Shown here: positions 32,025 through 42,221 of the stretch, one piece after another | Layout: each line of letters begins with the position of its first letter | How positions within the stretch are numbered: the first letter of the stretch is position 1 | DNA from: an uncultured Bacteriovoracaceae bacterium | GTDB taxonomy: Bacteria > Bdellovibrionota > Bacteriovoracia > Bacteriovoracales > Bacteriovoracaceae | Reading direction: 5' to 3' | Assembly: GCA_938034385.1 (NCBI GenBank) | Contig: CALHLC010000030.1 | Coordinates: 1 to 64,000, forward strand | Length of the DNA: 64,000 nt | The notes under the pieces: model-generated | The model's database searches: none | What the model was told of the DNA's origin: nothing | Seen by the model: the letters and a program-made list of their open reading frames with translations, nothing else | Position numbers and translations under genes: made by a program

Positions 32025-35000
32025 TCGAAGGTCCACCTAAACTTTAAGTCAGCACCAAAAGAATTTGTCTTGTTTCCGGTTTGACCCTGAGATTCTTGAG
32101 ATTCATAAATAGCTTCCAGGGCTATATTCTCTCCTAATTGATAATCAATATCTACTTTATTTGCTTGGCCGGAATCTCCTAAAACAGTTTGTGAAAGATC
32201 TATCTTTATTCTATCGCTTAATTTTCTACTGATTTTGATATTCGTTGCTGTTTCTACATTAGAGCCCGAAGCGCCCCCCTGAGATCTTCCTTCCAAATAA
32301 GACTCTGTTGAATCGATAAATTGTGTGTCTAAGTTTAGACTTAGCCCTAATGTCTTCTTTAACGTTTCATTAATTTTTAAAGTATTAAAAATAAAACTCC
32401 CAACTCCAGCCGAAGCAATATTTTCTCTTTGATCATCACTTAAATCTTTTGTTGTACTATCGTCAGCATAGCCAAAGGCAATGAGTGATAAAATACTCGC
32501 TCTCTCTTGGAATGGTTCAGATTTAAAATCAAAATTTAAATCTTCGAATTGCCCATAAGAAGAAATGAATATTTTATAATCAGAAATTAATGTTTCCCCT
32601 TCGTATTCAATATTGGGATTTGTATAACTGTTCTCACTATCAAATTGCAATACAAGTTTATTTGTTAAAATTTCATTATTATTTAAAAAGACAACGTTTT
32701 TCTTGGATTTATCAGCCTCTACTCTACCTTCCAGGACTGGATCAACTTCAGTCCCAGTTATTCTAAAGTTTCCTAATAAATACTTCTCTGCTACCGAATT
32801 TTTTATATGAATTGGCTTTTCTATAGCGCTATCTATGCTCAACTGGAACCAGGAAGGCTCTAGTTCTTTAACATCTTGTGGTAAAAACTTTATTTTCTGA
32901 GCAATAATATCACTTTCTTCGTCAATGAATTTTTCGAACTCATCAAATATTGCTCCTCCTTCGACGTCAACCCTACCACTCATTATAAATGGTCGCTTTT
33001 TAGAAACAATTCCTGTCTTTCCATTTAAAATGACATAACTTTTCTCATTAATATTTACTCTAGAGTTGTTAAATCTTAATTCAAGATTCGGACTAATTTC
33101 ATATCCAATATTTACAATACCATTTAAACTAATATTTCCTTCCCCAAAGTCACTTTGAAACTTCTCAATAGTGAGTTTTTCATCCCTTAAATTTATCTTT
33201 AATTCTGCGTTTTTTATACTATCAGGCCATGAAATATTCCCACAGTTAAAACGCTCTGATTCAATATCTGTATTCATTGAATATTTCAGTTTCTTACCCT
33301 TTAACCAATTTGTAACATTCATTGTCCCAGAAAAATCTAAATCACTGTTTAAGATTTTGGAAACCTTATTGAGATTCACCTTTGCATTATTTGTAATCTT
33401 ATATCCATTCTTATATCCCCCCTCACCGGTGGATTCTAAAAATGGTAAAAAATCATCTTGTAAAATGAAGGACCATCGTTCAATTAGACCATCTTTTATT
33501 TTAATTTTCCCAGGTTCCTTTAATAAGTAATTAATATCTCTATGACTAAAAGTTAAAGTTTGAACGTCACTATCTAAGTCAAAGAAATTAGGATCAGTAT
33601 AATCAAACATCATCACATGGCTGGATTTAAAATTTCCTTCAAGAAAAGGGTAGCTAATATCGTATGTTGCAAATAAATTAAAAATAGGATGCCAATTTTT
33701 AACATTAGTAAAAACTTCTACCTTGGAGTTTTTCCCTCCACCATTTTCAAAGATCTCGCCAGATGATTTAATAAGTTCTTCTGCAAAGTTTAAATTATAA
33801 TTATAGACCCCATTCTTATACTTTAGAGCTAGAAGAGAGTCTGCAAAAGGCTTAGACAACATCTTTGAGTTTGCTAACTTCAGATCAAGCTCATAACCAT
33901 TATTAAAGTCATCAAAGCTACCATTAATTACAAAGTCTATTCTAGAGAAAAAACCACTGTTTAAGTTATTATAAAAAGTTAAGTCTTTTGTCGTGAAATT
34001 CTTAGCTTTAAAATCAAAAGAGAAGTTATTTGTTCTGTCTAAATACTTCATCCCTCCTATAATTTTAGCTTTTCCAGTAATTGCTTCTACCTTGTCTACA
34101 GTCAAATCTAAATTCTTAAACAAAAGCTGTGCTTTTACATCATCAAAATCTTGAAAGAAAAACTTCAAACTCTTTGATCTATACTTCCCTTCTACTATTA
34201 ATTTTTCTAGATCTAACTTTCCTGAAAAATTATACTTTCCACTTACCTTCCCTGTCGTATAGTCCCAATAATATTCCGGCACAGCTTCCAAAACAGGGGC
34301 ATGTGATTTTCTTAACTCCTTAACACTAAAATCATTGAGGTTGAATTGACCCAAAACAGAGTTATTTAAAAGGTTTATTTCTGCATTACCCTTATAAGCT
34401 CCTTTCCCTACAAAGCCTTTAATTTCCGGAAATTCTAACTTGTTTCTCTCAAGATCAATATTTATATTTCCAGTATTATTGCCAAGAAAAAAATCAGCAA
34501 ACTCCAGTTTCTTGGAAGCTGTCTCTAGTTCAATAATTGGGCCATCAGTTGTCCCTCTTACAAACACGTTTATTTGTGAAGTCCCTTTAATAGGAAAGTC
34601 TAGTATATGATAAAAGTCATTCAAGTTTAGTGCTAAGTCATTAACTTTTATATTAATTTTCTTAGGAGCCAAAGAGCCTCTAACTTTAGAAAGTCCCGCT
34701 CCTTGATCCACTGATCCATTTATAATTAATTTTTCCTTATCAAAGTTATAATCAAATAGAGTATTTAATAAATAAATCTTTTTAACTTTCAATATCTCAC
34801 CATCAACATTTAGGCTAAGATCATAAAAGTTTCCTTTTAAAATTTTTACTTTCACTCCCTCTGACTTTACACCTAGTTGTAAAACTCCATCGACCATACC
34901 ATCAAGTTTATCCCTAACATCAGGAATAGACTCCAAGGCACTCTTCAAAGGCATTCTCTTTAATTTCAACACAATATTATCTGGAAAAACTTCGTCTGTA

Positions 35001-36052
35001 TTTATATCATATATTTTTTGTCTTTCATTGGTTGAAACCTCTCCTTCAAGATTTTTCAAGAGGGCCTTTTGAACATAAACAACTTTATTTATCACTTCTA
35101 TATCTAGATATGCTTTTTTTGTATTAAGGTATTTTGAAATTGTTTCTTCTAAAATTAGTTCAACTTTAACTTTTGGATTATCTATTAACCCCTGTGCTTT
35201 AGCATTAAACTTCATTAATCCTGAAAGATTATGGTTTGCAATATCTTTTTTTCCTAAAATTTCATCAACTAATACGTTTCCTACTATATTAAAATCAACA
35301 GCCGATTTTTCGCTAAAAACATCTTTTACCTTCCCAGACATTTTCAATTTACTAAAGTCTTTTCTGACTGCAAGGTTGTTAACCTCTAGAGTGTTTAATG
35401 TAAGTTTCCCTGAAGTTTTAAGATAATTTATTTTTTCTTGGCCCTTAACTTTTATATCTTCTAGTTCAACATCATAGTAGATTCTCTGTCGTCTTGACTC
35501 CACTGAAAGGTCTCGAGCCAACAAATGTTGATCATCCATCAACTCTATCTTTGTATTTTCTAAATGAAGTCCATAAAGGTAAACATTATGGCTCAGTCTT
35601 ATTCCATTCACATGTTTTGCTAACTCTTTTTTCCAATTTAACTTTTTTTCTTTATTTTCTTTATTTTCTTTATTTTCTTTATTTTTCAAGTCTTCGATTT
35701 TTAAAATGGCGTTTTTTAAACTGATCTCGGAAATATTATAACTTTCCTTGTGATAATTTGAAAAAAAACCAAAACTTACACCCAACTCTTGTGAAAACAA
35801 ATCCACTTTCAAATCTTTATTTTGAAATTTTAATTCTACATCTTCGACACCAAGTATAAATGGGAACCCTATAACTTTAACTGACTTGAAGTCTATCTTT
35901 TTAACTTCATCCGAGTTAATAGAGTTGATAATTTTATGCCTCAAATAAGCGTTAAAATATGGGCTAGATATCACATTTGAAATAACATTATAAAGAACCC
36001 CTAAAATAACCAGGATTATCACTATAATAGAAATTGCTTTTCTTTCTTTCAC
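32021..36052 (-). CDS. tamB: TamB-like (DUF490/AsmA-type) envelope protein
   Basis: A 1343-residue protein with an N-terminal membrane anchor (ISIIVIILVILGVLYNVI) and a very long periplasmic beta-rich body, as in TamB and other bridge-type lipid-transfer proteins. The C-terminal region carries the TamB domain: FLPQDVKELEPSWFQLSID, a later SDYKIFISSYGQFEDLNF and ASILSLIAFG, then LDTQFIDSTESYLEGRS and a terminal strand ending WTFE. A charged linker near residue 130 is coded by a 9-bp repeat. It probably works with tamA in moving lipids or outer membrane proteins across the periplasm. It overlaps the preceding gene by four bases. Confidence 0.85.
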   Translation of the reverse strand: MKERKAISIIVIILVILGVLYNVISNVISSPYFNAYLRHKIINSINSDEVKKIDFKSVKVIGFPFILGVEDVELKFQNKDLKVDLFSQELGVSFGFFSNYHKESYNISEISLKNAILKIEDLKNKENKENKENKEKKLNWKKELAKHVNGIRLSHNVYLYGLHLENTKIELMDDQHLLARDLSVESRRQRIYYDVELEDIKVKGQEKINYLKTSGKLTLNTLEVNNLAVRKDFSKLKMSGKVKDVFSEKSAVDFNIVGNVLVDEILGKKDIANHNLSGLMKFNAKAQGLIDNPKVKVELILEETISKYLNTKKAYLDIEVINKVVYVQKALLKNLEGEVSTNERQKIYDINTDEVFPDNIVLKLKRMPLKSALESIPDVRDKLDGMVDGVLQLGVKSEGVKVKILKGNFYDLSLNVDGEILKVKKIYLLNTLFDYNFDKEKLIINGSVDQGAGLSKVRGSLAPKKINIKVNDLALNLNDFYHILDFPIKGTSQINVFVRGTTDGPIIELETASKKLEFADFFLGNNTGNINIDLERNKLEFPEIKGFVGKGAYKGNAEINLLNNSVLGQFNLNDFSVKELRKSHAPVLEAVPEYYWDYTTGKVSGKYNFSGKLDLEKLIVEGKYRSKSLKFFFQDFDDVKAQLLFKNLDLTVDKVEAITGKAKIIGGMKYLDRTNNFSFDFKAKNFTTKDLTFYNNLNSGFFSRIDFVINGSFDDFNNGYELDLKLANSKMLSKPFADSLLALKYKNGVYNYNLNFAEELIKSSGEIFENGGGKNSKVEVFTNVKNWHPIFNLFATYDISYPFLEGNFKSSHVMMFDYTDPNFFDLDSDVQTLTFSHRDINYLLKEPGKIKIKDGLIERWSFILQDDFLPFLESTGEGGYKNGYKITNNAKVNLNKVSKILNSDLDFSGTMNVTNWLKGKKLKYSMNTDIESERFNCGNISWPDSIKNAELKINLRDEKLTIEKFQSDFGEGNISLNGIVNIGYEISPNLELRFNNSRVNINEKSYVILNGKTGIVSKKRPFIMSGRVDVEGGAIFDEFEKFIDEESDIIAQKIKFLPQDVKELEPSWFQLSIDSAIEKPIHIKNSVAEKYLLGNFRITGTEVDPVLEGRVEADKSKKNVVFLNNNEILTNKLVLQFDSENSYTNPNIEYEGETLISDYKIFISSYGQFEDLNFDFKSEPFQERASILSLIAFGYADDSTTKDLSDDQRENIASAGVGSFIFNTLKINETLKKTLGLSLNLDTQFIDSTESYLEGRSQGGASGSNVETATNIKISRKLSDRIKIDLSQTVLGDSGQANKVDIDYQLGENIALEAIYESQESQGQTGNKTNSFGADLKFRWTFE
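35646..35685. repeat. Four-unit 9-bp microsatellite inside tamB
   Basis: The unit TTCTTTATT repeats about four times. On the coding strand it encodes a Lys-Glu-Asn run in the linker near residue 130. Because nine is a multiple of three, slippage would change linker length and not the frame. Confidence 0.75.
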
Positions 36053-36600
36053 TTTGTTCTATTTTCTCTCTTATATCCAGAAAGAATACTTTCTAAAGAT
36101 CGTTCGTTTTTTAATATATTAAAAATAGAGTCTGAATCTTTAAAGCCGTTAATAAGGATTTCAGCGAGGTCTTTGTAAAACTTCTTACCATATCCTCCAA
36201 ATTGATGCTTTTTTTCTAACTCAAGTCCAGTTAAAATTTTCAATAATTTTGTAGTTCTTTTTCTCTTATAATTAGTCAGTGATTCCAATTTTTTTACTTT
36301 CTTTTCTATAAATTCTAAGTCAGCACTACTTATATCTATCTCAAAAAAATCTGAACACTTTTCCCATATTTCCTCTAAGTTCTCTTCATTTAGGTTTTTT
36401 AGTAATTCATAGACCTTGTGAATAGATCTTATCTTTGGTGTTCCCACTAAATTAAAATCGATTTTAACTTCCGGATAATTTCTATATTCTTTTGAGTACT
36501 TTAAGATATTTTCAATTCCAATTTGAACTTTCTCTATATTTCTGGAATGGACAGCCTGTTCAATCTCTTGGATTAATGAGTCTAAGTATTCGTTTTTCAT
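36049..36600 (-). CDS. Unknown helical protein upstream of tamB
   Basis: A 183-residue soluble protein, highly charged and predicted to be mostly helical (LIQEIEQAVHSRNIEKVQIGIENILKY, EEIWEKCSDFF, FIEKKVKKLESLTNYKRKR). No signal peptide or membrane segment. Its stop overlaps the tamB start by four bases, so it is probably cotranslated with the tam pair. No family recognised. Confidence 0.6.
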   Translation of the reverse strand: MKNEYLDSLIQEIEQAVHSRNIEKVQIGIENILKYSKEYRNYPEVKIDFNLVGTPKIRSIHKVYELLKNLNEENLEEIWEKCSDFFEIDISSADLEFIEKKVKKLESLTNYKRKRTTKLLKILTGLELEKKHQFGGYGKKFYKDLAEILINGFKDSDSIFNILKNERSLESILSGYKRENRTK

Positions 36601-36639
36601 ACTACTTTTATTATATCAATCTTATGGAAAATTAGGGGT

Positions 36640-37977
36640 TTATAAATTCTTTAGAAAATTAGTAGAGTACTTATTTGATAGAAATTCTTTATTATTTAGA
36701 ATCATTGAATGCATTTCTAAATTTGTTGAAATTCCTCCAATAATCGTTTCATTAATTGCTCTTTTCATACGACCAACACATCTATCTCTTGTTTGATCAT
36801 GACAAATAATCTTAGAAACCATTGAGTCATAAAATGGACTTACTTTATATCCCGTATAAATATAGTCATCTACTCGAACACCTAAGCCACCTGGTCTATG
36901 ATAATGATCAATTTGTCCAGGAGAAGGTAAAAAGGTCTTTGAGTCCTCAGCATTAATTCTACATTCAATTGCATGCCCACTAAATTTTATATCTTCTTGC
37001 TTGAACTTAATTTTTTTATTTTGAGCAATCATTAATTGAAGTTCGATCAAATCTATTCCAGTAACCATTTCAGTAACCGGATGTTCAACTTGAATTCTTG
37101 TATTCATCTCTATGAAGTAAAACTTGTTACTATCAAGATCAAATAGAAACTCTACTGTACCAACAGAGTTATAATTTACAGCTCCTGCTATTTTAACCGC
37201 TGACTGACAAATCTCTTGCCTTAGTTTTTCACTTAAAACCATAGAAGGAGATTCTTCTAAAACTTTTTGATAATTTCTTTGAATAGTACAATCTCTTTCA
37301 CCTAGATGAATGATGCTCCCAAAGTTATCCCCTGCAATTTGAACTTCTATATGCCTAGGCCGTTCAATAAATTTTTCAATAAAAAGAGTTCCGTCTCCAA
37401 AAAACGATTGAGCTTCTGATTCTAATTTCTTAATTTTCTTATCAAGGTTTTCTAGGTCTCGAATAACCTCCATACCTCGTCCACCTCCGCCACTAGAGGC
37501 CTTAATTAAAACAGGTAGTCCTAAGGAATTAATTTTTTTAATTATGTCTTTATGGCTTAGTCCATCTAGAATAATTGATTCAAGTGTAGAAACTCCTGCT
37601 TTCCTTGCTATCTCTTTAGATTCAATTTTACTTCCCATTGATTTTATTATCTCAGGACTAGGGCCAATAAAATTTAAAGAGCAATCATTGCACATTTTTG
37701 CAAACTCAGAGTTTTCAGATAAAAATCCATAACCTGGATGGATAGAATCAGCTCCTGTAATTTCTACAGCAGACAAGACTGCTTGAGGATTTAAATAACT
37801 CTTCAATGCTTGGGCAGGACCGACACAAACGGACTCATCCGCCATTTTTACATGTAATGAATTTTCATCAATGGTTGAGTGAATACTCACAGTTTCAATG
37901 CCGAGCTCTTTACAGGTTCTTATAACTCTAATGGCTATTTCCCCTCTATTAGCAATAAGAACTTTTTTTATTTCCAT
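36640..37977 (-). CDS. accC: Acetyl-CoA carboxylase, biotin carboxylase subunit
   Basis: AccC carboxylates the biotin on AccB with ATP and bicarbonate, the first half-reaction of fatty acid synthesis. The 445-residue protein starts IKKVLIANRGEIAIRVIRTCKELG, carries the ATP-grasp glycine loop KASSGGGGRGM, then EKFIERPRHIEVQI and EMNTRIQVEHPVTE with the catalytic residues. It follows accB directly with one base between them. Confidence 0.97.
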   Translation of the reverse strand: MEIKKVLIANRGEIAIRVIRTCKELGIETVSIHSTIDENSLHVKMADESVCVGPAQALKSYLNPQAVLSAVEITGADSIHPGYGFLSENSEFAKMCNDCSLNFIGPSPEIIKSMGSKIESKEIARKAGVSTLESIILDGLSHKDIIKKINSLGLPVLIKASSGGGGRGMEVIRDLENLDKKIKKLESEAQSFFGDGTLFIEKFIERPRHIEVQIAGDNFGSIIHLGERDCTIQRNYQKVLEESPSMVLSEKLRQEICQSAVKIAGAVNYNSVGTVEFLFDLDSNKFYFIEMNTRIQVEHPVTEMVTGIDLIELQLMIAQNKKIKFKQEDIKFSGHAIECRINAEDSKTFLPSPGQIDHYHRPGGLGVRVDDYIYTGYKVSPFYDSMVSKIICHDQTRDRCVGRMKRAINETIIGGISTNLEMHSMILNNKEFLSNKYSTNFLKNL

Positions 37978-37978
37978 T

Positions 37979-38401
37979 TTATGATGGTGTTATTTCAAAT
38001 AAGTTTTGGCCAAATTCAACGAAGCTTTCATTTTCTACTAAAATCTTTTTTATGACCCCGCTAGCTTCCGCTTCAATTTCATTCATAATTTTCATTGCTT
38101 CTAAAATGCAAAGAGTATCTCCCTTAGATACAGAGTCTCCCACTTTAACATATGAAGTTGCTCCTGGACTTGGAGCATTATAAAAAGTCCCTACAAAAGG
38201 TGCTTTAATAAAGTCTCCTTCATTTAAATTCATTGCTTCCTGACTTTCAACTTTTTGAGCAGCTAAAGGGACCGCAGAAGATGTCGCCACTGTTGCATTA
38301 ATAGTGACCGAGATTTTCTCTCCATCTTTTTCGTAGCTTAGAGAATTTATTTCATTCTCTTTTGCTATATCAATTAATCCTTGTATCTTTTTTTTATCCA
38401 T
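37979..38401 (-). CDS. accB: Biotin carboxyl carrier protein of acetyl-CoA carboxylase
   Basis: A 140-residue BCCP with the biotinyl domain at the C-terminus. The biotinylated lysine is K104 in LEAMKIMNE. The N-terminal helical segment and the SSAVPLAAQK linker are normal. Its start overlaps the efp stop by one base. It forms a unit with accC. Confidence 0.96.
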   Translation of the reverse strand: MDKKKIQGLIDIAKENEINSLSYEKDGEKISVTINATVATSSAVPLAAQKVESQEAMNLNEGDFIKAPFVGTFYNAPSPGATSYVKVGDSVSKGDTLCILEAMKIMNEIEAEASGVIKKILVENESFVEFGQNLFEITPS

Positions 38402-38967
38402 TATCCCTTCACTCTCTCTACATACTCTCTAGATCTTGTATCAATTTTAAGTAATTCGTCAGTCTTAATAAATAATGGCACGTTTACCTGTAAACCTGTT
38501 TCTAAAATTGCTTTCTTCAATCCACCCGAAGCCGTATCACCTTTTAGTCCAGGGTCAGTCTCTGAAACTCTCAAGCTTACAAAGTTTGGTAACTCAATTG
38601 AGATGGGTCTCTCATTGTAAAACAAAACATCTACTTTTATGCTTTCTTGCATGAAATATTTAGCGTCTCCAACAATCTCAAAATTAATATTTATAGATTC
38701 AAAAGTTTTTTGATCCATAAAATTAAATCCATCCGCATCTGCGTATGTAAATTCCATCTCTCTTTCATCAAGATCAGGTCTTTCAAAAGTATCTACACCA
38801 GACTTATAAGTTTTTTCTAATAACTGTCCTGTTTCTAAATTCTTAAGTTTTGCTCTTACAAAAGCTGAACCTTTCCCAGGATTTGTATGTTGAAAATCTA
38901 TGATGACAAAAGGTTTCCCATCTATTTGAAGTTTTAAATTTTTTTTGAAATCTGAAGTCTTATACAT
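38401..38967 (-). CDS. efp: Translation elongation factor P
   Basis: EF-P relieves ribosome stalling at polyproline. The 188-residue protein has NPGKGSAFVR near the start, with K32 at the position modified in other species, and the OB domains carry VPLFIKTDELLKIDTRSREYVERV at the end. AAAGGA lies before the ATG. It follows aroQ with no gap. The modification enzymes are not in this window. Confidence 0.96.
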   Translation of the reverse strand: MYKTSDFKKNLKLQIDGKPFVIIDFQHTNPGKGSAFVRAKLKNLETGQLLEKTYKSGVDTFERPDLDEREMEFTYADADGFNFMDQKTFESININFEIVGDAKYFMQESIKVDVLFYNERPISIELPNFVSLRVSETDPGLKGDTASGGLKKAILETGLQVNVPLFIKTDELLKIDTRSREYVERVKG

Positions 38968-39402
38968 TTAACTATCCTTTTGCGTCTCAATAAGCATTTT
39001 ACATGCCCAATAATAGCTCTTAAATCCTAATCCACTCATTATGAAATTTGCTCCTCCAGCAGTCAACATTGAGCCTCTAAAGTCTTCTCGAGCATGAGTA
39101 TTTGTGAGATGGACTTCAAATACTGGAATTTTTGTTAATTCTAACGCATCTCGAATGCTGACACTGGTATGTGAATAACCTGCAGGATTTATAACAAGCC
39201 CTTCATATTCGGCTCCAATTAACGACTGAATCTCATTAATGATTTCTGATTCTGAATTGGATTGAAACCAATCAATTTCCACCTTTTTCCCCAGCGTCTC
39301 TACTGTATAATCTTGAATCTCTTTTAAAGATTTCTTTCCATAAATACTATCTCTAAATTCTAATAGATTAAGGTTTGGACCATTAATTATTTTGATTTTC
39401 AT
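38968..39402 (-). CDS. aroQ: 3-dehydroquinate dehydratase, type II
   Basis: Third step of the shikimate pathway. The 144-residue protein starts KIKIINGPNLNLLEFRDSIYG, with the catalytic tyrosine in the IYG segment, followed by NPAGYSHTSVSIRDAL and EVHLTNTHARED. The type II enzyme is a dodecamer. The order aroQ-efp-accB-accC occurs in many bacteria. Confidence 0.95.
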   Translation of the reverse strand: MKIKIINGPNLNLLEFRDSIYGKKSLKEIQDYTVETLGKKVEIDWFQSNSESEIINEIQSLIGAEYEGLVINPAGYSHTSVSIRDALELTKIPVFEVHLTNTHAREDFRGSMLTAGGANFIMSGLGFKSYYWACKMLIETQKDS

Positions 39403-39429
39403 AAGTCATGATTTAACAAACAATTTCAA

Positions 39430-40374
39430 CTAAGTTAAGGAAAACTTCTCTAATATTTCTGATGCTCTTTCTTTGATTCGAGTTCTAAACTGCATAAACT
39501 TTCTCTCTAAAGCTTTATCATCTGTAATATGTCCGTAAAGTTGTTTTTCAATTCGCTTTTTCTTCTTTATAGATTTCTCATCATTAGGATCAGACTCTAA
39601 GATTTTCTCTAATAAATCGAGGGCCTTATCATAATGCTTTTGTGACATATAAATATCAACCATCGTATGAGTCATAATAGGAGATTCATCATCGCTACTT
39701 TCAAGTGCCTCTGGTTCGTCAATTTCAAAGCCTTTCTTAACAGCCTCTATGTCTATATCTTCACTAATATCAATCTCTTCCTGGTTACTCATACCTAAAC
39801 TCGGAGTAGTATTATTAGATTTTTCCATACTCCACATATCAGCATCTTCTAAATTCACATCAAGGTTTTCTAGTTCAGAAATTATTTTTTTCTCACTCCA
39901 ATCTTCAGGCTGATTAATTTTTTCTTCTACATCATTGATAGAGTGGGAATATTTCTTTTCGGAATATAATTTACTCTCCAATTCAAAAGTTCTCTCTTGG
40001 GCCTTAATATCTGCTGGATTTATAAAAAGAATATACTTATAAGAAGTTAATGCTTCTGCATGCTTTTTTAATTTATAGCAAGTCTCTCCATACAAGCTCT
40101 GCATTTTTAAATTATCAGGAGATGAACTCACAAATGGCTTTAATAAATTATAAGCCTTAATATATTCTTCTTGGTCAAAATAACAATTGGCTAAAACAAT
40201 ATATCCAAGTTGATAATCTTTATGATTGGTAATTCCTTCTTTTAATACTTCTATCGCTTCTTTTAACATTCCTGCTTTTCTATAGCTCTCTGCTAGTGGA
40301 GCAAATACTCTACTTGTTGGATCTTTTTGATATTGATTCAAGTATTTTGAAAGTAGGACGTTGTTTGAACTCAT
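39430..40374 (-). CDS. TPR-repeat protein downstream of pilQ
   Basis: A 314-residue soluble protein built of tetratricopeptide repeats in the first half (AEAYRKAGMLKEAIEVLKEGI, LANCYFDQEEYIKAYNLL, GETCYKLKKHAEALTSY) and one near the end (YMSQKHYDKALDLLEKILESDPND). An acidic linker lies between them. It starts five bases after pilQ. TPR proteins often assist secretin assembly in type IV pilus systems, but no signal peptide is present, so a cytoplasmic scaffold is also possible. Confidence 0.65.
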   Translation of the reverse strand: MSSNNVLLSKYLNQYQKDPTSRVFAPLAESYRKAGMLKEAIEVLKEGITNHKDYQLGYIVLANCYFDQEEYIKAYNLLKPFVSSSPDNLKMQSLYGETCYKLKKHAEALTSYKYILFINPADIKAQERTFELESKLYSEKKYSHSINDVEEKINQPEDWSEKKIISELENLDVNLEDADMWSMEKSNNTTPSLGMSNQEEIDISEDIDIEAVKKGFEIDEPEALESSDDESPIMTHTMVDIYMSQKHYDKALDLLEKILESDPNDEKSIKKKKRIEKQLYGHITDDKALERKFMQFRTRIKERASEILEKFSLT

Positions 40375-40379
40375 ATCTA

Positions 40380-42176
40380 TTAGTCGATCACTTTTGCGTA
40401 ATTTGAATCTTTTTGATTAATTATTCTTGGTGTGAGAAAAATCATTAATTCTGTTCGAGATTTTATAGGTCTATGTCCATTTGAAAAAAGCCAACCTATA
40501 AGTGGAATCTTTCTCAAAAGTGGCACACCTCTTTTTACTTGCGATTCAGTTGTCTGATAAATCCCACCGATGACAATTGTAGAACCATTATCTACTACTA
40601 CAGAGGTCTTTAAGTTATTATTACTTTTGTTAGGCGGAGGACCATTTATTTGCCCAGTACCTTGTTCAATGAAGCTCTCTTTCTTTAAGTCAATATCTAG
40701 TTCAATTGATCCATCATTCGCTATTGTTGGAGTTACATTTAGACTCAAGTCTGCTGTTATTGGTTCATAACTTGTCTGGATATCATCTCCAGTACCTGTT
40801 GTTACAGTTTGTGACCTTTGATCTTGTGTTGAGATTGTAGCTGTTTTTTTATTGAGCGTAACAAGCTTTGGAGAAGAAATTATCTTAGCTTTACTTTCTT
40901 CCTCTAATAACTGCAATGTAGCATCTAGCCTAGTTAGTTTCCCAAACAAGCTTAACCCTATTGATAACAATCCTCCGGTGCCATCAGGGTTCACAAAAGA
41001 ACCTCCATTGAATCCAAAGAGTGCTCCTTGAGCGTCTTCTGTTAACCCGTTACGTCCATCAGCAGTATATGTACCTTCAATACCATTTTGAAAGCCAAAC
41101 TCTTTCTTAGCACCTTCAATCATTTCAACAATTCTTGCTTCTATTAAAACTTGTGGGTTACTAACATCTAAAATATCGATAACTTGTTTCATCTTTGCAA
41201 TATTTTCAGCAGTCTCTTTTACAATAATTTTATTAGTTCTTTTATCAACACTAATACTTCCCTTCTTCTTATCAACAAAAGCCTCAATGTTTTTTTGAAT
41301 ATCTGCTGGCTTAGAAAAACTAACTGAAAAAACCTTTGTCATCATTGGCTCTTCAGTCTTTAGAGCTTCTTGTTCATCTCGAACCTTTTTAGCATCGGAT
41401 AAGAACTTCTTTTTCGTTATAATTTGCAAGACATTTGAATGTTTTTTTGCCACTAAATCGTTTAAATTCAAAATTGTATCTAAAGCTTCATCCCATGGAA
41501 CATTTGTAAAACTTATAGTCACCGGAGGTCTCTTGAGCGCTTCCTCACTCATTGCAATATTAAACCCCGAAGTTTCTGAGATTAAATTCATGACCTCAGC
41601 AAGTGGAACACTTCTAACATTTATCGTTATAGGACTCCCAATATATCTCTTCTCTCCTGATTGAGTGAGGTTAGTAATAACATCGTAAGTCGGGGCACCT
41701 GCACCAGTACTTTCAAATCCTCTCTCTTCAAGTCCATCATCATAATTATTGATAACTGGTGCTTGAGCAACTGGTCCATCAATCACACCATCCTTAAAGG
41801 CACCAAATCGATTTTCTATTAATAGCTGTACCTGATTTCCATTTTTCTCTATTCTTGAACCAACATTATCTCTAAGCTGAACAACTACTCTTACTTTAGA
41901 GGCACTTTGCTTATAAGCTGAAACATAAACTGTTCCACCAGAAAACTCTGACGTATTAATCGGTCTAAGTACGTCTGATCTAGCGCTTGCTCCTTCAATA
42001 TCTAAGATAATTTGTTGTTCATTCGTCTTGTCGCTTTTGATAACTTCTACATTCCCAGTCGTATCCAAGATTAATCGACTGACATCTCCTGTTTGCACAA
42101 ATTGCATATTAGTAATTTGTTCAACAGAAAACACATTAAAAGAAATTAAGCTGATAAATAAAATAATAGATTTCAT
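40380..42176 (-). CDS. pilQ: Type IV pilus secretin PilQ
   Basis: PilQ forms the outer membrane pore for the pilus. From the ATG at 42176 the protein has 598 residues: signal peptide (MKSIILFISLISFNVFS), one AMIN domain that binds peptidoglycan, an STN/N0 domain (ITINVRSVPLAEVMNLISETSG), N1, and the secretin domain with VPLLRKIPLIGWLFSN near the end. The AMIN region is single and short compared with other PilQ proteins. AAGGA upstream supports the start. It ends the pilM-N-O-P-Q unit. Confidence 0.92.
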   Translation of the reverse strand: MKSIILFISLISFNVFSVEQITNMQFVQTGDVSRLILDTTGNVEVIKSDKTNEQQIILDIEGASARSDVLRPINTSEFSGGTVYVSAYKQSASKVRVVVQLRDNVGSRIEKNGNQVQLLIENRFGAFKDGVIDGPVAQAPVINNYDDGLEERGFESTGAGAPTYDVITNLTQSGEKRYIGSPITINVRSVPLAEVMNLISETSGFNIAMSEEALKRPPVTISFTNVPWDEALDTILNLNDLVAKKHSNVLQIITKKKFLSDAKKVRDEQEALKTEEPMMTKVFSVSFSKPADIQKNIEAFVDKKKGSISVDKRTNKIIVKETAENIAKMKQVIDILDVSNPQVLIEARIVEMIEGAKKEFGFQNGIEGTYTADGRNGLTEDAQGALFGFNGGSFVNPDGTGGLLSIGLSLFGKLTRLDATLQLLEEESKAKIISSPKLVTLNKKTATISTQDQRSQTVTTGTGDDIQTSYEPITADLSLNVTPTIANDGSIELDIDLKKESFIEQGTGQINGPPPNKSNNNLKTSVVVDNGSTIVIGGIYQTTESQVKRGVPLLRKIPLIGWLFSNGHRPIKSRTELMIFLTPRIINQKDSNYAKVID

Positions 42177-42221
42177 GATCTCTTCCTTAAGTATCAATGA
42201 GTATATTTTATTTTATAAAAG

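Noticed and set aside
35494-35724. Plus-strand frame opposite tamB with FLYFLYFLYF repeats
   Set aside because: It is the reverse of the tamB microsatellite linker and has no ribosome site or independent support.
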